From NCBI RefSeq assembly GCF_947503465.1, contig NZ_CANNDN010000001.1:1426001-1490000 (forward strand): a DNA stretch of 64,000 bases. Reading direction: 5' to 3'. Positions 1 to 9,260 of the stretch are shown in pieces. The stretch is from an uncultured Tateyamaria sp. (lineage in GTDB: Bacteria; Pseudomonadota; Alphaproteobacteria; Rhodobacterales; Rhodobacteraceae). The notes beneath the pieces were generated by a model. It made no database searches and was not told the origin of the DNA. It saw nothing but the letters and a program-made list of their open reading frames with translations. How positions within the stretch are numbered: position 1 is the first letter of the stretch; every line of letters begins with the position of its first letter. A program made the position numbers and the translations under genes.

Positions 1-2
1 GC

Positions 3-653
3 ACGTCCAATGCGATCGTCGACGCAGGCACCGGAGATGATAGCGTACGCCTGTTTGGCGGTGAGGTGCGTGGGGGCGACGGAAATGACGTTTTGATGTC
101 TTCCGGCCCAGGCGAAACCTCCCTTTTTGGCGACAACGGGAATGACCGCTTGACCATCGGCGGCGCAGGATCAGAAGCGTTCGGAGGTGCGGGAGACGAC
201 TTTTTGTCCACAACGGGAAATGCGGGTGCGGTCGCATATGGTGACGCCGGCAACGATACGTTGCAGCTAAGCGCCGGAAGCGCGGGGTTCGGCGGCGAAG
301 GCGACGATCTTTTCAACCTGTACAGTTTCTACGATGACGAGGATGGACCAACGACAATTACGGGAGGTGCGGGCGCAGACACGATCAATGCGCAGGTGCG
401 CAATGCCTTTGGGACACCCGAGGCGATATATGCCGAAATCACCGATTTCGACACGACGGAGGATGTACTGCAAGTTGGATCGTTCAGCGGGGTCGGCATC
501 ACGAATATCGACATAGAACAGAACGCGGATGCCGGTGTGACCGATATTCGCATCAGCTACGTGGACACCGGCAATACCGGTCCCGGCACGGCCATCATCC
601 GTATCGACGGCCTGTCCGACATTACCGAAGATCAGATCATCATTGTAAGTTGA
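3..653 (+). CDS. RTX (hemolysin-type calcium-binding) repeat protein, C-terminal part
   Basis: The reading frame is already open at base 3, so the N-terminus lies outside the window; 216 residues are visible. Five glycine/aspartate nonapeptide-type repeats can be read (GGDGNDVL, GDNGNDRL, GGAGDDFL, GDAGNDTL, GGEGDDLF). They match the calcium-binding beta-roll of RTX proteins. About 110 non-repeat residues follow and end in a hydrophobic tail (DQIIIVS), as expected for a C-terminal type I secretion signal. Such proteins are normally exported by an ABC/HlyD/TolC system and fold outside the cell on binding calcium. The catalytic or adhesive part, if any, is missing here, so the specific role cannot be given. 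Confidence 0.85.
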   Translation, partial: TSNAIVDAGTGDDSVRLFGGEVRGGDGNDVLMSSGPGETSLFGDNGNDRLTIGGAGSEAFGGAGDDFLSTTGNAGAVAYGDAGNDTLQLSAGSAGFGGEGDDLFNLYSFYDDEDGPTTITGGAGADTINAQVRNAFGTPEAIYAEITDFDTTEDVLQVGSFSGVGITNIDIEQNADAGVTDIRISYVDTGNTGPGTAIIRIDGLSDITEDQIIIVS

Positions 654-656
654 CGC

Positions 657-1400
657 CTACACCCGGCCGGCGATGGGTGCAGCCACCCCCTGGGGCACTT
701 TCTGTCGCTTGGCATTGGACCGGGCCACCTTGCCCTTGGGTGGGTAGACCAGTTTCGATGCTTCAACCATGAACGCCCCTCCGGCCACCATGCCAGGCAT
801 GAGGCGCCCCACCTTTTCGAACATCGGGGCGGATTTCATCCACACCCGCTTGGTGGATGGGAATTGGTACAATGCGCCCACATGCCGTTCCGGCAGGAAC
901 TGATGCTTGCGCAATTGGGTTTCAAGCTGGCTGGCCGAATAGGGTCGGCCAAAGCCGAATGGCGTCCGGTCCCGACGGGACCAAAGCCCTGCGCGGTTCG
1001 GCACGATGAACAATGCCTTGCCACCCGGTCCCAAGACCCGCCACGCCTCTTCCAGAAGGTCATAGGCCCGCTCCGACGTCTCGAGCCCGTGCAACATGAT
1101 CAACTTGTCCACGTGACCGGTCTCCAGCGGCCAAAGCGTTTCCTCGGTCAGGACCGACACGTTGGGCATGTCAGTAGGCCAAGGCATCACCCCCTGCGGT
1201 CCGGGCATCAGGGCCACCACGCGCCGCGCCTGCTTCAGATACGGGCGCAACAAGGGGGCGGCGAACCCGAACCCCGCCACTGTCTGGCCCTTGGCTTCGG
1301 GCCACATCTCGACCAGACGCCGCCTGAGCGACGCCTGCGCCGCCCGCCCTAGCGCGCTGCGATAGTAGAAATTGCGCAGGTCCTGCACATCAAGATGCAT
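657..1400 (-). CDS. class I SAM-dependent methyltransferase (Methyltransf_11-like)
   Basis: This 247-residue soluble protein has the order of a Rossmann methyltransferase: a degenerate glycine-rich loop ([14 protein letters not shown], about residues 42-55), an acidic/hydrophobic second strand, and a motif IV-V region ([11 protein letters not shown] then [19 protein letters not shown], about residues 97-134). The LGPGGK turn is typical of Methyltransf_11 proteins. The substrate cannot be told from sequence. The C-terminal 30 residues are basic. It starts at an ATG and is transcribed away from gloB with only about 70 bases between the two starts, so the promoters must overlap. Its stop lies three bases from the RTX gene stop (convergent). 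Confidence 0.8.
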   Translation of the reverse strand: MHLDVQDLRNFYYRSALGRAAQASLRRRLVEMWPEAKGQTVAGFGFAAPLLRPYLKQARRVVALMPGPQGVMPWPTDMPNVSVLTEETLWPLETGHVDKLIMLHGLETSERAYDLLEEAWRVLGPGGKALFIVPNRAGLWSRRDRTPFGFGRPYSASQLETQLRKHQFLPERHVGALYQFPSTKRVWMKSAPMFEKVGRLMPGMVAGGAFMVEASKLVYPPKGKVARSNAKRQKVPQGVAAPIAGRV

Positions 1401-1472
1401 GATCGTCTCTTGTCCATCCGGGCCCCGCGGGCCACCTTGCCCTTAACAGTAAGCACAAAGAGCCGAATTGCC

Positions 1473-2240
1473 ATGCCCCTCGACATCCGAACAATACCCT
1501 GCCTGTCCGACAATTACGCGTATCTGGCACACGACCCGGCGACGGGCGACACCGCCCTGATTGATGCGCCGGAGGCGGAACCGATCCTGACGGCCCTGAA
1601 CGACACAGGATGGCGATTGACCCATGTTCTGATCACACATCACCATTATGACCACATCGACGGCCTGCCCGGCATCCTTGCGCAATACCCGGCCCGGGTT
1701 ATCGGGGCCAGGGCCGATGCGCACCGCCTGCCAGCACTGGATGTACAAGTAGAAGAGGGGGACCCTGTAAACATCGGCGACGAAACAGGCACGGTCATCG
1801 ACGTTTCGGGCCACACCGTCGGACATATCGCATTTCACTTTCCGTCCTCCAAGGCCGTCTTTACTGCCGACAGCCTCATGGCGCTGGGATGTGGCCGCGT
1901 GTTCGAAGGCACCAAACCCCAGATGCACGACAGCCTGCAAAAGCTGGCCGCCCTGCCGGGCGACACGGTTGTCTATTCCGGGCATGAATACACTGCCGCC
2001 AATGCAAAATTTGCGCTGACCATTGATCCCGAAAATCCCGACCTTATATCGCGGGTCCGCGAGGTGTCCGAAAAACGCGCATCAGGCACCCCGACCGTTC
2101 CATCGCTCTTGTCCGAAGAACTGGCCACAAACCCGTTTCTGCGCGCCCATGATCCCGCCATTCAGGCCCATCTGGGCATGACCGGCGCCAACGCCACCGA
2201 CGTGTTTACAGAAATCCGCACCCGGAAGGACAACTTCTGA
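1473..2240 (+). CDS. gloB: hydroxyacylglutathione hydrolase (glyoxalase II)
   Basis: The 255-residue product hydrolyses S-D-lactoylglutathione to D-lactate and glutathione, the second step of methylglyoxal detoxification. The metallo-beta-lactamase zinc motif THHHYDH sits at residues 55-61. Further metal ligands are seen in SGHTVGH, in the strand VFTADSLM and in SGHEYT, all classic for GloB. The frame extends upstream to 1395, but the family N-terminus (MPLDIRTIPCLSDNYAYL) begins at the ATG at 1473, which I chose as the start. A ChaC-type glutathione-degrading enzyme and gshA lie elsewhere in this window, so glutathione is clearly a working thiol in this cell. Confidence 0.95.
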   Translation: MPLDIRTIPCLSDNYAYLAHDPATGDTALIDAPEAEPILTALNDTGWRLTHVLITHHHYDHIDGLPGILAQYPARVIGARADAHRLPALDVQVEEGDPVNIGDETGTVIDVSGHTVGHIAFHFPSSKAVFTADSLMALGCGRVFEGTKPQMHDSLQKLAALPGDTVVYSGHEYTAANAKFALTIDPENPDLISRVREVSEKRASGTPTVPSLLSEELATNPFLRAHDPAIQAHLGMTGANATDVFTEIRTRKDNF

Positions 2241-2324
2241 GACGCGGCGTTCCACCGACACGCCCAATGTGACACCATCGTAACGCTTCTCACGCACAAT
2301 GTGAGGTCCCAAGGACAGAAAAGC

Positions 2325-2347
2325 CTTGAAGCCGCGCGATCTTCAAC
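2325..2347 (+). promoter_or_regulatory. possible regulatory inverted repeat upstream of clpA
   Basis: An inverted repeat TTGAAG / CTTCAA (arms separated by nine bases) lies about 90 bases before the clpA start. Its left arm is part of CTTGAA, which resembles a heat-shock -35 element, but no convincing matching -10 is visible. It may be a chance hairpin; listed as weak. Confidence 0.2.
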
Positions 2348-2435
2348 CAAACTTAAACACATGAGGCCATGGTTGGTACGGGGCCTCGATATTCCTTGGC
2401 GCCCCCACCCGACCCCGATCGAAAGGAGCACGCTC

Positions 2436-4757
2436 GTGCCTTCATTCTCGACGACACTGGAAAAAGCCATTCATCAGGCGCTTGCGCTGGCCAACGAACG
2501 CCGGCACGAATTCGCAACGCTCGAACATCTGCTGCTGTCGCTGATCGACGAACCCGATGCACGCCGCGTCATGCAGGCCTGTTCGGTCGACATTGACGAG
2601 CTGCGCGGCACGCTTGAGGAATTCGTGGACGACGACCTGTCGAACCTCGTCACTGACATTGACGGGTCCGAAGCCGTGCCTACGGCCGCCTTTCAACGCG
2701 TCATCCAGCGCGCCGCCATTCACGTGCAATCGTCTGGCCGCACAGAGGTGACAGGGGCCAACGTGCTGGTCGCCATCTTTGCCGAGCGCGAATCAAACGC
2801 GGCCTACTTCCTGCAAGAACAGGACATGACCCGCTACGACGCAGTGAACTTTATTGCGCATGGCGTCGCCAAGGACCCCGCCTTTGGCGAGGCGCGGCCT
2901 GTATCCGGCGCCCCCGAGGCCGAGGAAGAAGCCCAAGGCGTCACCGAAGGCGAGAAAAAGGAAAGCGCGCTTGCCAAATACTGCGTGGACCTGAACGAAA
3001 AGTCGCGCGAGGGCGATATCGACCCGCTGATCGGCCGCTCGGCCGAGGTGGAACGCTGCATTCAGGTGCTGTGCCGCCGCCGCAAGAACAACCCGCTGCT
3101 TGTGGGTGATCCCGGCGTGGGCAAAACCGCCATCGCCGAAGGGCTGGCGCGCAAGATCGTCGCAGGCGAAACGCCCGAAGTGCTGTCCGGCACGACCATC
3201 TATTCGCTCGACATGGGCGCGCTTCTGGCGGGCACACGGTATCGCGGTGATTTCGAGGAACGGCTGAAGGCGGTCGTGACCGAACTGGAGGAGCACAAGG
3301 ACGCTGTCCTCTTCATCGACGAAATTCACACCGTGATCGGTGCGGGTGCGACGTCTGGTGGCGCGATGGATGCGTCCAACCTGCTGAAACCTGCCCTGCA
3401 GGGTGGCAAGCTGCGCACCATGGGCTCGACCACCTACAAGGAATTCCGTCAGCATTTCGAAAAGGACCGCGCGCTGAGCCGCCGGTTCCAGAAAATCGAC
3501 GTGAATGAACCGTCGGTGGAAGACGCCACCAAGATCCTCAAGGGCCTGAAACCCTATTTCGAGGATCACCACGGCGTCAAATACACCTCGGACGCGATCA
3601 AGACGTCGGTGGAACTGGCCAGCCGCTACATCAATGACCGCAAGCTGCCGGACAGCGCAATTGACGTGATCGACGAGGCGGGCGCGGCCCAGCACCTTGT
3701 CGCCGCCGCCAAGCGTCGCAAGACCATCGGCACCAAGGAGATCGAGAATGTCGTGGCCAAGATTGCCCGCATTCCTCCGAAAAACGTGTCCAAGGACGAC
3801 GCAGAGACCCTCAAGGATCTCGAAGTGTCGCTCAAGCGCGTGGTGTTTGGTCAGGACCCGGCGATCGAAGCGCTGTCCTCGGCCATCAAGCTGGCGCGGG
3901 CCGGTCTGCGCGAACCTGAAAAGCCCATCGGCAACTACCTCTTTGCCGGGCCGACGGGCGTGGGCAAGACCGAGGTCGCCAAGCAACTGGCAGACACGCT
4001 GGGTGTTGAAATGCTGCGCTTCGACATGTCGGAATACATGGAGAAACACGCTGTTTCGCGCCTGATCGGTGCGCCTCCCGGCTATGTCGGCTTTGACCAG
4101 GGTGGTCTCTTGACCGATGGGGTCGATCAGCATCCGCACTGCGTGCTGTTGCTGGACGAGATCGAAAAGGCACACCCGGATGTGTACAACATCCTGCTGC
4201 AGGTCATGGATAACGGCCAGCTGACCGATCATAACGGGCGCACCGTGGATTTCCGCAACGTGATCCTGATCATGACCTCGAATGCGGGGGCCTCGGATAT
4301 GGCAAAGGCCGCCGTGGGCTTTGGCCGCGACCGGCGCGAGGGCGAGGATACCGCCGCCATCGAGCGCACGTTCACGCCCGAATTCCGCAACCGCCTGGAC
4401 GCGGTGATCAGCTTTGCGCCGCTGGGCAAGGATACGATCCTGTCCGTGGTCGAAAAGTTCGTGTTGCAGCTTGAAGCGCAGTTGATGGATCGCAACGTGA
4501 CCATCGAATTGACGAAACCTGCGGCTGAATGGCTGGCCGACAAGGGCTATGACGACAAGATGGGTGCGCGTCCCTTGGGCCGCGTCATCCAGGAACACAT
4601 CAAGAAGCCGCTGGCCGAAGAACTGCTCTTTGGCAAGTTGATGAAAGGTGGCGTTGTCCGTGTGGGCGTCAAGAATGGCGAACTGGACCTGAAACTCTCC
4701 GGCCCGGACAACCCCCGGATTTCGGGCGACAAGCCACCGCTTTTGACTGCGGATTGA
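2436..4757 (+). CDS. clpA: ATP-dependent Clp protease ATP-binding subunit ClpA
   Basis: ClpA is the AAA+ unfoldase that feeds substrates, including N-degron proteins delivered by ClpS, into ClpP. The product is 773 residues: an N-terminal Clp repeat domain (about 1-140), a first AAA+ module with Walker A GDPGVGKT near residue 224, and a second with GPTGVGKT near residue 505, followed by the Clp C-terminal domain. The frame is open from 2301, but homology begins at [16 protein letters not shown] at 2436 preceded by GAAAGGAG is therefore the likely start. The usual upstream partner clpS is absent; gloB is there instead. The stop overlaps the next gene's ATG (TGATG), so the two are probably co-transcribed. 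Confidence 0.96.
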   Translation: MPSFSTTLEKAIHQALALANERRHEFATLEHLLLSLIDEPDARRVMQACSVDIDELRGTLEEFVDDDLSNLVTDIDGSEAVPTAAFQRVIQRAAIHVQSSGRTEVTGANVLVAIFAERESNAAYFLQEQDMTRYDAVNFIAHGVAKDPAFGEARPVSGAPEAEEEAQGVTEGEKKESALAKYCVDLNEKSREGDIDPLIGRSAEVERCIQVLCRRRKNNPLLVGDPGVGKTAIAEGLARKIVAGETPEVLSGTTIYSLDMGALLAGTRYRGDFEERLKAVVTELEEHKDAVLFIDEIHTVIGAGATSGGAMDASNLLKPALQGGKLRTMGSTTYKEFRQHFEKDRALSRRFQKIDVNEPSVEDATKILKGLKPYFEDHHGVKYTSDAIKTSVELASRYINDRKLPDSAIDVIDEAGAAQHLVAAAKRRKTIGTKEIENVVAKIARIPPKNVSKDDAETLKDLEVSLKRVVFGQDPAIEALSSAIKLARAGLREPEKPIGNYLFAGPTGVGKTEVAKQLADTLGVEMLRFDMSEYMEKHAVSRLIGAPPGYVGFDQGGLLTDGVDQHPHCVLLLDEIEKAHPDVYNILLQVMDNGQLTDHNGRTVDFRNVILIMTSNAGASDMAKAAVGFGRDRREGEDTAAIERTFTPEFRNRLDAVISFAPLGKDTILSVVEKFVLQLEAQLMDRNVTIELTKPAAEWLADKGYDDKMGARPLGRVIQEHIKKPLAEELLFGKLMKGGVVRVGVKNGELDLKLSGPDNPRISGDKPPLLTAD

Positions 4758-5725
4758 TGCGCGCGGCAATCTTTGCCGCTTTGATCACGTCCCTTGCCGC
4801 GCCCGTCGCGGCGAGGGACATCTTGTTGAACGTGCCCATTGATTGCGATCTGGGCACGGAATGCTTCATCCAGCAATATGTGGACCACGACCGTTCGCGC
4901 CAGGCGATGGATTTCCGCTGCTCGAACCTCAGCTATGACACGCACAAGGGCACCGATTTTGCCCTGCGGTCACTGGATCAGATGCGGCGCGGCGTCAATG
5001 TGGTGGCTGCTGCCCCCGGCACGGTTCAGGGCACACGCGACGGTATGGAAGACAGGCTGTATCGCACCGGCGACGGCGATCGGGTCAGCGGTCGGGAATG
5101 CGGCAATGGCGTCTTGATCGACCATGGCGGCGGATGGAGCACGCAATACTGCCACCTCAAACGTGGCACGATTGCCGTAAAAAATGGGGACCGGGTCAAC
5201 ACATCCACCGTTCTTGGCCAGGTTGGCCTGTCCGGACGCACCCAGTTCCCCCACGTCCACATGACCGTGCGCAAGGACGGCGAGGTGATCGACCCGTTCG
5301 ACCCCGATGGCGCAATCCAATGTGGCGCACCCAGCACCGATACACTGTGGCAGACACCCCCGCCCTACCGGCCCGGCGGCGTGCTGGACGTGGGTTTTGC
5401 CGACGGCGTTCCGAATTTCAATGACGTCAAGGCCGGGACGGCTGGCGCGGGCCGTATGCCCAGCGACGCGCCAGCGCTTGTCGTCTTTGGCTACGCCTTT
5501 GGAGGCAAAGCCGGTGACCGGATGCAATTGCGCATTGATGGCCCCGAGGGCACGCTGATCGATGACGAGGTCGAGATTGACCGCAATCAGGCCCAGTTCT
5601 TTCGCGCCATCGGCAAGAAACGGACGCAAGCCAACTGGCCAACCGGCCGGTATACGGGCACCGTTGTCTTGCGTCGCGGACAACGCGAAATCAGCCGTGT
5701 GCAGGGCGAAACAATCGTCCAATAG
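4757..5725 (+). CDS. secreted M23 family metallopeptidase
   Basis: This 322-residue protein has a signal peptide (about residues 1-20, cut after PVAA). The peptidase M23 zinc site is visible: HKGTD (His63, Asp67) and HVH (His166, His168). LytM/M23 enzymes cut peptide cross-links in peptidoglycan or act as activators of other murein hydrolases; both site motifs are present, so it is probably active. Several cysteines (C30, C36, C55, C115, C132) suggest periplasmic disulfides. The ATG shares a base with the clpA stop. It converges with the MotB/OmpA gene, with 12 bases between the stops. Residues after about 220 form an additional C-terminal domain I do not recognise. Confidence 0.88.
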   Translation: MRAAIFAALITSLAAPVAARDILLNVPIDCDLGTECFIQQYVDHDRSRQAMDFRCSNLSYDTHKGTDFALRSLDQMRRGVNVVAAAPGTVQGTRDGMEDRLYRTGDGDRVSGRECGNGVLIDHGGGWSTQYCHLKRGTIAVKNGDRVNTSTVLGQVGLSGRTQFPHVHMTVRKDGEVIDPFDPDGAIQCGAPSTDTLWQTPPPYRPGGVLDVGFADGVPNFNDVKAGTAGAGRMPSDAPALVVFGYAFGGKAGDRMQLRIDGPEGTLIDDEVEIDRNQAQFFRAIGKKRTQANWPTGRYTGTVVLRRGQREISRVQGETIVQ

Positions 5726-5737
5726 CGCCGAGGCACG

Positions 5738-7978
5738 CTATTTTTCGGTGAACTTCAACTCGATCCGGCGGTTTTGCGCCCGGGCCTCGGCCGTGTCACC
5801 CGACGCGATGGGCTGATACTGCCCAAACCCGTTGGCCGACATCCGATCCGGCGGCAGGCCAAGGAAGTTCACCATATACAACACCACCGAAAGGGCACGC
5901 GCCTGGCTCAGTTCCCAGTTGTCGGCAAATTCGCCCTGGCCCGAAAGCGGCACGTTGTCGGTGTGCCCGTCCACCTGCAACACCCAGTCGATACTGGCCG
6001 GAATGTCATCGGCAATGCCCCTCAGGATGCCCGCGATGTTCGCGATCTCCCGCTGCCCCTCGGCCGACAGCTCCGCGCCGCCGGGCGGAAACAGAACTTC
6101 GGACGAAAAGACAAAGCGGTCGCCGACGATCCGCACACCCTCTTGCCCTTCCAGCACATCGCGCAACTGGCCAAAGAATTCCGACCGGTAACGCTCAAGG
6201 TCCTGCGCCTGCGCCTCAAGCCGCTTGCGCTCTTCCTCTTCCAGTTGCCGCCGCCGCCGTTCTTCCAGCGCGGCCCGCGCCAGAGCCGTGTTCAGGTCGC
6301 GCCCCAGCGTGCTCAACTGCACGTCCTTGGCCGCATCCCGCGCCACCGCATCATCCAGAAGGGCCTGCAACTGCCCCAGCTGCGTACGCAGCGCCTCAAC
6401 CTGCTGGTTCAACAGTTCGGTCTGACGTTGCGCTTCCAGCGTCGCCGCTTCTTCCGCGCTCAATGCATCACGGGCGGCGGCCAACAGGGCGGCCCGCTCC
6501 TCTGCTGCGGTCGTCTGGGTTGCCAGCGCGCCTTCCGCGTCCGCCTTCTCGGCCAAGGCCGCCGCCAGGGCCGCGCGCAAGTCCCGCGTGTCGGCCCCCA
6601 GCGTGTCCAACTCCGTTTCGGCGGCCAGCTTTGCGGCCAGCGCCGCGGCCAACTGTTCGCGAACCGTTGCGTTGCTGCTGCCGGCGGCCTGCGCATCCGC
6701 TTCGGCGGCCTCACGCGCGGCAATGGCCGTCGCCAGTTGCGTGCGCAGTTCGGTCAGATCCCCCGCTTGCGTCGCTACCTGCCCCTCGGCGGCCACTTTC
6801 TCGGCAATGGCCGCCGCCAACCTGTCGCGCAGATCGGTGCGCTCCAGATCCAGTGCGGCCAACCGCTCCTCCAACACGGCCATCTGGGCCTCTACGTCGG
6901 ACAAGGTCTGGGCCACCGCCGCATTGTCTTCTGCGGCCAGCAACGCCGCCGCCAGACGCGCCTCAAGGCTCGCCTGCGCCTCTTGCAGCGCCGTGGTCTG
7001 GGCGGACGACGTCTCCAATGCCGACAGGGCCAGTGCCAGATCTGCCTCAAGCCCCTCGATCCGGTCCTGCGCCAGCGACGCGGTGGCACCGGAATCCTGT
7101 GCCGCCAGAAAGGCCACAGCCAATCGGTCCGTCAGATCGGCCTCTGCGGCGCGCGCGGCGGCCAGCAGGGTCAGCGTGTCTTCGGCCTCTTGCCGCTGCG
7201 CCTCAAGCGCAAGGGTCATCGCCGTCAATTCCGCATCCGCATTTTCCAACCGCTGCCGCAGCGCCTCGGCAGCCGCCGCTTCCGCCAGCCGGGCCGCCTC
7301 TTCAGCGCTCAGCGCGTCGCGGGCGGCGTCCAGGTCCGCCTGCAACGCGGCGGCCTGATCGGCACTGTCCGCATTGCGCGTACGCAAATCGGCGATCAAG
7401 GCCTGCAATGCCTCGGTCCGGGCCGCCGCCAACCGGGCGGCTTCTGCCTGCGCGTCAACCTCGGTCCGCGCCGCCGCCAGCGCCAGGTTCAGCGCCTCCT
7501 GCTCTGACAGCAATCGTGTTTGCTCGGCCTCAAGGCCCGACACCGTTTCCAAGGCGGTATCCCGATCGGCAATCAGCGCGGCAACCTGCGCTTCAAAGCT
7601 GGTGATGCGCGTGTTCGCCTCGGCCAGCGCACTGTCCTGCGCGTCGCGCTCCGCAGTCAGCGCCGCGATCTGGGCGGCCTGGTCGGCCAGCTGGGACTGG
7701 GTATCCGTCAATGTCACGTTCAGGGCCGACAGGCGTGCATCCAACTGGTTCGCCCGGCGCTCTTCCAGCCCAAGCGCCTGCGCAAGGGCCGCCACCTCGC
7801 CCGCCAGTTGATCCAGTTCCGTCTCCTGGCCCGAAATCGTCTCGCGCAGCACAAACTGCACCACCATAAAGATGGTCAGCACAAACATCAGAACCAGCAA
7901 AAGGCCCGTCATCGCATCAACAAAACCGGGCCAGATCGACGCCTGGAACCTTTGCCCTGTGCGTCGCGACAACGCCAT
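5738..7978 (-). CDS. MotB/OmpA-type stator protein with long coiled coil
   Basis: The protein has 746 residues. A single N-terminal membrane helix spans about residues 19-43 and carries VDAMTGLLLVLMF; Asp21 aligns with the proton-carrying Asp of MotB (ADFMTAMM). An alanine/glutamate-rich coiled coil follows from about 50 to 600. The C-terminus is an OmpA-like peptidoglycan-binding domain (about 610-746) with the motif VDGHTDN and the terminal NRRIELKF. Within the coil, residues 383-494 are four tandem repeats of exactly 28 residues. It follows the MotA/ExbB gene by two bases, so the two almost certainly form one complex in the envelope, with the coil spanning the periplasm. The cargo or process driven is unknown; no flagellar genes lie nearby. 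Confidence 0.88.
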   Translation of the reverse strand: MALSRRTGQRFQASIWPGFVDAMTGLLLVLMFVLTIFMVVQFVLRETISGQETELDQLAGEVAALAQALGLEERRANQLDARLSALNVTLTDTQSQLADQAAQIAALTAERDAQDSALAEANTRITSFEAQVAALIADRDTALETVSGLEAEQTRLLSEQEALNLALAAARTEVDAQAEAARLAAARTEALQALIADLRTRNADSADQAAALQADLDAARDALSAEEAARLAEAAAAEALRQRLENADAELTAMTLALEAQRQEAEDTLTLLAAARAAEADLTDRLAVAFLAAQDSGATASLAQDRIEGLEADLALALSALETSSAQTTALQEAQASLEARLAAALLAAEDNAAVAQTLSDVEAQMAVLEERLAALDLERTDLRDRLAAAIAEKVAAEGQVATQAGDLTELRTQLATAIAAREAAEADAQAAGSSNATVREQLAAALAAKLAAETELDTLGADTRDLRAALAAALAEKADAEGALATQTTAAEERAALLAAARDALSAEEAATLEAQRQTELLNQQVEALRTQLGQLQALLDDAVARDAAKDVQLSTLGRDLNTALARAALEERRRRQLEEEERKRLEAQAQDLERYRSEFFGQLRDVLEGQEGVRIVGDRFVFSSEVLFPPGGAELSAEGQREIANIAGILRGIADDIPASIDWVLQVDGHTDNVPLSGQGEFADNWELSQARALSVVLYMVNFLGLPPDRMSANGFGQYQPIASGDTAEARAQNRRIELKFTEK
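6497..6832 (-). repeat. four tandem 84-bp (28-residue) coding repeats
   Basis: Within the MotB/OmpA-type gene, residues 383-410, 411-438, 439-466 and 467-494 each start with a version of LRxxLAAALAxKxAAE and are exactly 28 residues long, that is four heptads. The exact length and register point to unit duplication inside the coiled coil. Confidence 0.85.
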
Positions 7979-7980
7979 GA

Positions 7981-9186
7981 TCAGCTATCTCCCGTGGATT
8001 GGCCTTGGCGGTTTACGGGGTGGCCTGTCTTGCGTCCCTGTCCACGTGGCTGGCTCAGCGCCGTGGCCAGCGCCGAGATATCGGTCCGCAATTCGGCCAT
8101 CGTTTCCTGGCGGCCCGCGCTGATCTCTTCCAGGATGCGCAGCATCTGCACATCGATGGACCGCAACCGCATCCGGCTTTCGGCATCAATGCCGTCTCCG
8201 GTGCCCTGCCGTTCGATCACCTCGATCAACCGGTCCTGACCGTCGGCGATACGGGCCAGCGCATCGGTCCCACCGCCCTGCGCCTCCAGCCGAGTGGTCA
8301 TGCGATCCACCGCATCCGCAAGGTTGCCCAGCTTTTCATCCACCATGGACCGGCTGATGTCGGACTGGGTGAACATGGTTTGCAGGCTTTCCATCTGCTC
8401 GGCCAGATGATCGATCACACCGGCCATCGCACTCTGATCGCTACCGCCTTCGCCATCTGTCAGGCCCACGCGGGTGATCGAACTCAGCCACTCCTCAAGC
8501 TCGCGGTAGAACCGGTTCTGGCCACGCCCGGCAAACAGTTCCAAAAGCCCGACAATCAGCGATCCGGCGAGCCCCAGCAGGGACGACGCAAAGGCGACCC
8601 CCATGCCCCCCAATTGCGCTTCCAGGCCGGTCATCAGGCGGTTGAACACCTCGACGCCGCCCTCGCCTTCCTGCGGGGCCAGGCTGCGGATCGTGTCGAC
8701 CACGGCAGGCACAGTGGTCGCAAGACCATAGAATGTCCCCAAAAGACCAAGGAAAATCAACATGTTGACGATGTAGCGCGTGATGTCACGCACCTCGTCG
8801 ATGCGGGTCGCCACCGAATCCAGGATGGACCGGGTCGACGACGCCGACAACTGCATCCGTGCCCCCCGCGACCGCAACAGCGACGCAAGCGACGCCAGAA
8901 GCTGCGGCGCCTTGGTCTGGGCCTCGGCCCGGTCACTGGCAAATTCTTCGATCCACCGGACAGAGGAAATCAGCGAAAAGACCTGCCAGAAACAGGCAAT
9001 GACACCGATGATGAACACCAGGACGATAAAGCCGTTCAGATAGGGGTTCGCCTGAAACACCGGCAACACGCGCGGCAGGGCCAGCACCGCGCCAAAAAGC
9101 GACAGGCCCAGCACAAAGACCATGGCAAAGATCTGCTGGACCGGCTGCGAGAAATGCGGCTGCGCCTCGGGTGTGGTCTGCGCCAT
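7981..9186 (-). CDS. MotA/TolQ/ExbB proton channel family protein
   Basis: This 401-residue membrane protein has two N-terminal helices (about 19-39 and 50-72), a cytoplasmic loop, and a second pair in the conserved channel region (YIVNMLIFLGLLGTFYGLA, then a glycine-rich segment around AFASSLLGLAGSLIVGLLE). The latter is the MotA_ExbB signature. The last 120 residues are a predicted cytoplasmic helical tail. The frame extends to 9297, but ATG 9186 has a good AGGAG site and starts the recognisable protein. With the following MotB/OmpA protein it would make an ion-driven stator or Tol-like motor. Function in this lineage is not established to my knowledge. Confidence 0.88.
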   Translation of the reverse strand: MAQTTPEAQPHFSQPVQQIFAMVFVLGLSLFGAVLALPRVLPVFQANPYLNGFIVLVFIIGVIACFWQVFSLISSVRWIEEFASDRAEAQTKAPQLLASLASLLRSRGARMQLSASSTRSILDSVATRIDEVRDITRYIVNMLIFLGLLGTFYGLATTVPAVVDTIRSLAPQEGEGGVEVFNRLMTGLEAQLGGMGVAFASSLLGLAGSLIVGLLELFAGRGQNRFYRELEEWLSSITRVGLTDGEGGSDQSAMAGVIDHLAEQMESLQTMFTQSDISRSMVDEKLGNLADAVDRMTTRLEAQGGGTDALARIADGQDRLIEVIERQGTGDGIDAESRMRLRSIDVQMLRILEEISAGRQETMAELRTDISALATALSQPRGQGRKTGHPVNRQGQSTGDS

Positions 9187-9260
9187 ATTGTGGCTCCTGA
9201 CCCCTGCTCTGTTCTGCGTTTTTGGCAATCTATCGGCTTTTGTGCAAAAGCGCCAAGGAT

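Noticed and set aside
2325-2352. Heat-shock (RpoH) promoter for clpA
   Set aside because: CTTGAA fits a -35 box, but no convincing -10 element lies at the right distance. Kept only as a weak regulatory candidate.
2793-4769. 658-residue minus-strand frame
   Set aside because: It lies entirely opposite clpA and has the composition of an antisense shadow; no domain or ribosome-binding site supports it.
5774-7507. 577-residue plus-strand frame
   Set aside because: Antisense to the coiled-coil gene; its Arg/Gln-rich repeats only mirror the repetitive Ala/Glu codons of the real gene.
5738-9186. Zorya-type anti-phage system
   Set aside because: Only the motor-like pair is present. The nuclease/helicase partners (ZorC, ZorD or ZorE) are absent and the long coil is in the MotB-like, not the MotA-like, subunit. 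The flanks are housekeeping genes.
9236-9251. GCTTTTG/CAAAAGC hairpin between the ChaC and MotA/ExbB genes
   Set aside because: Seven pairs with a two-base loop and no T-run; too weak to call a terminator or operator.
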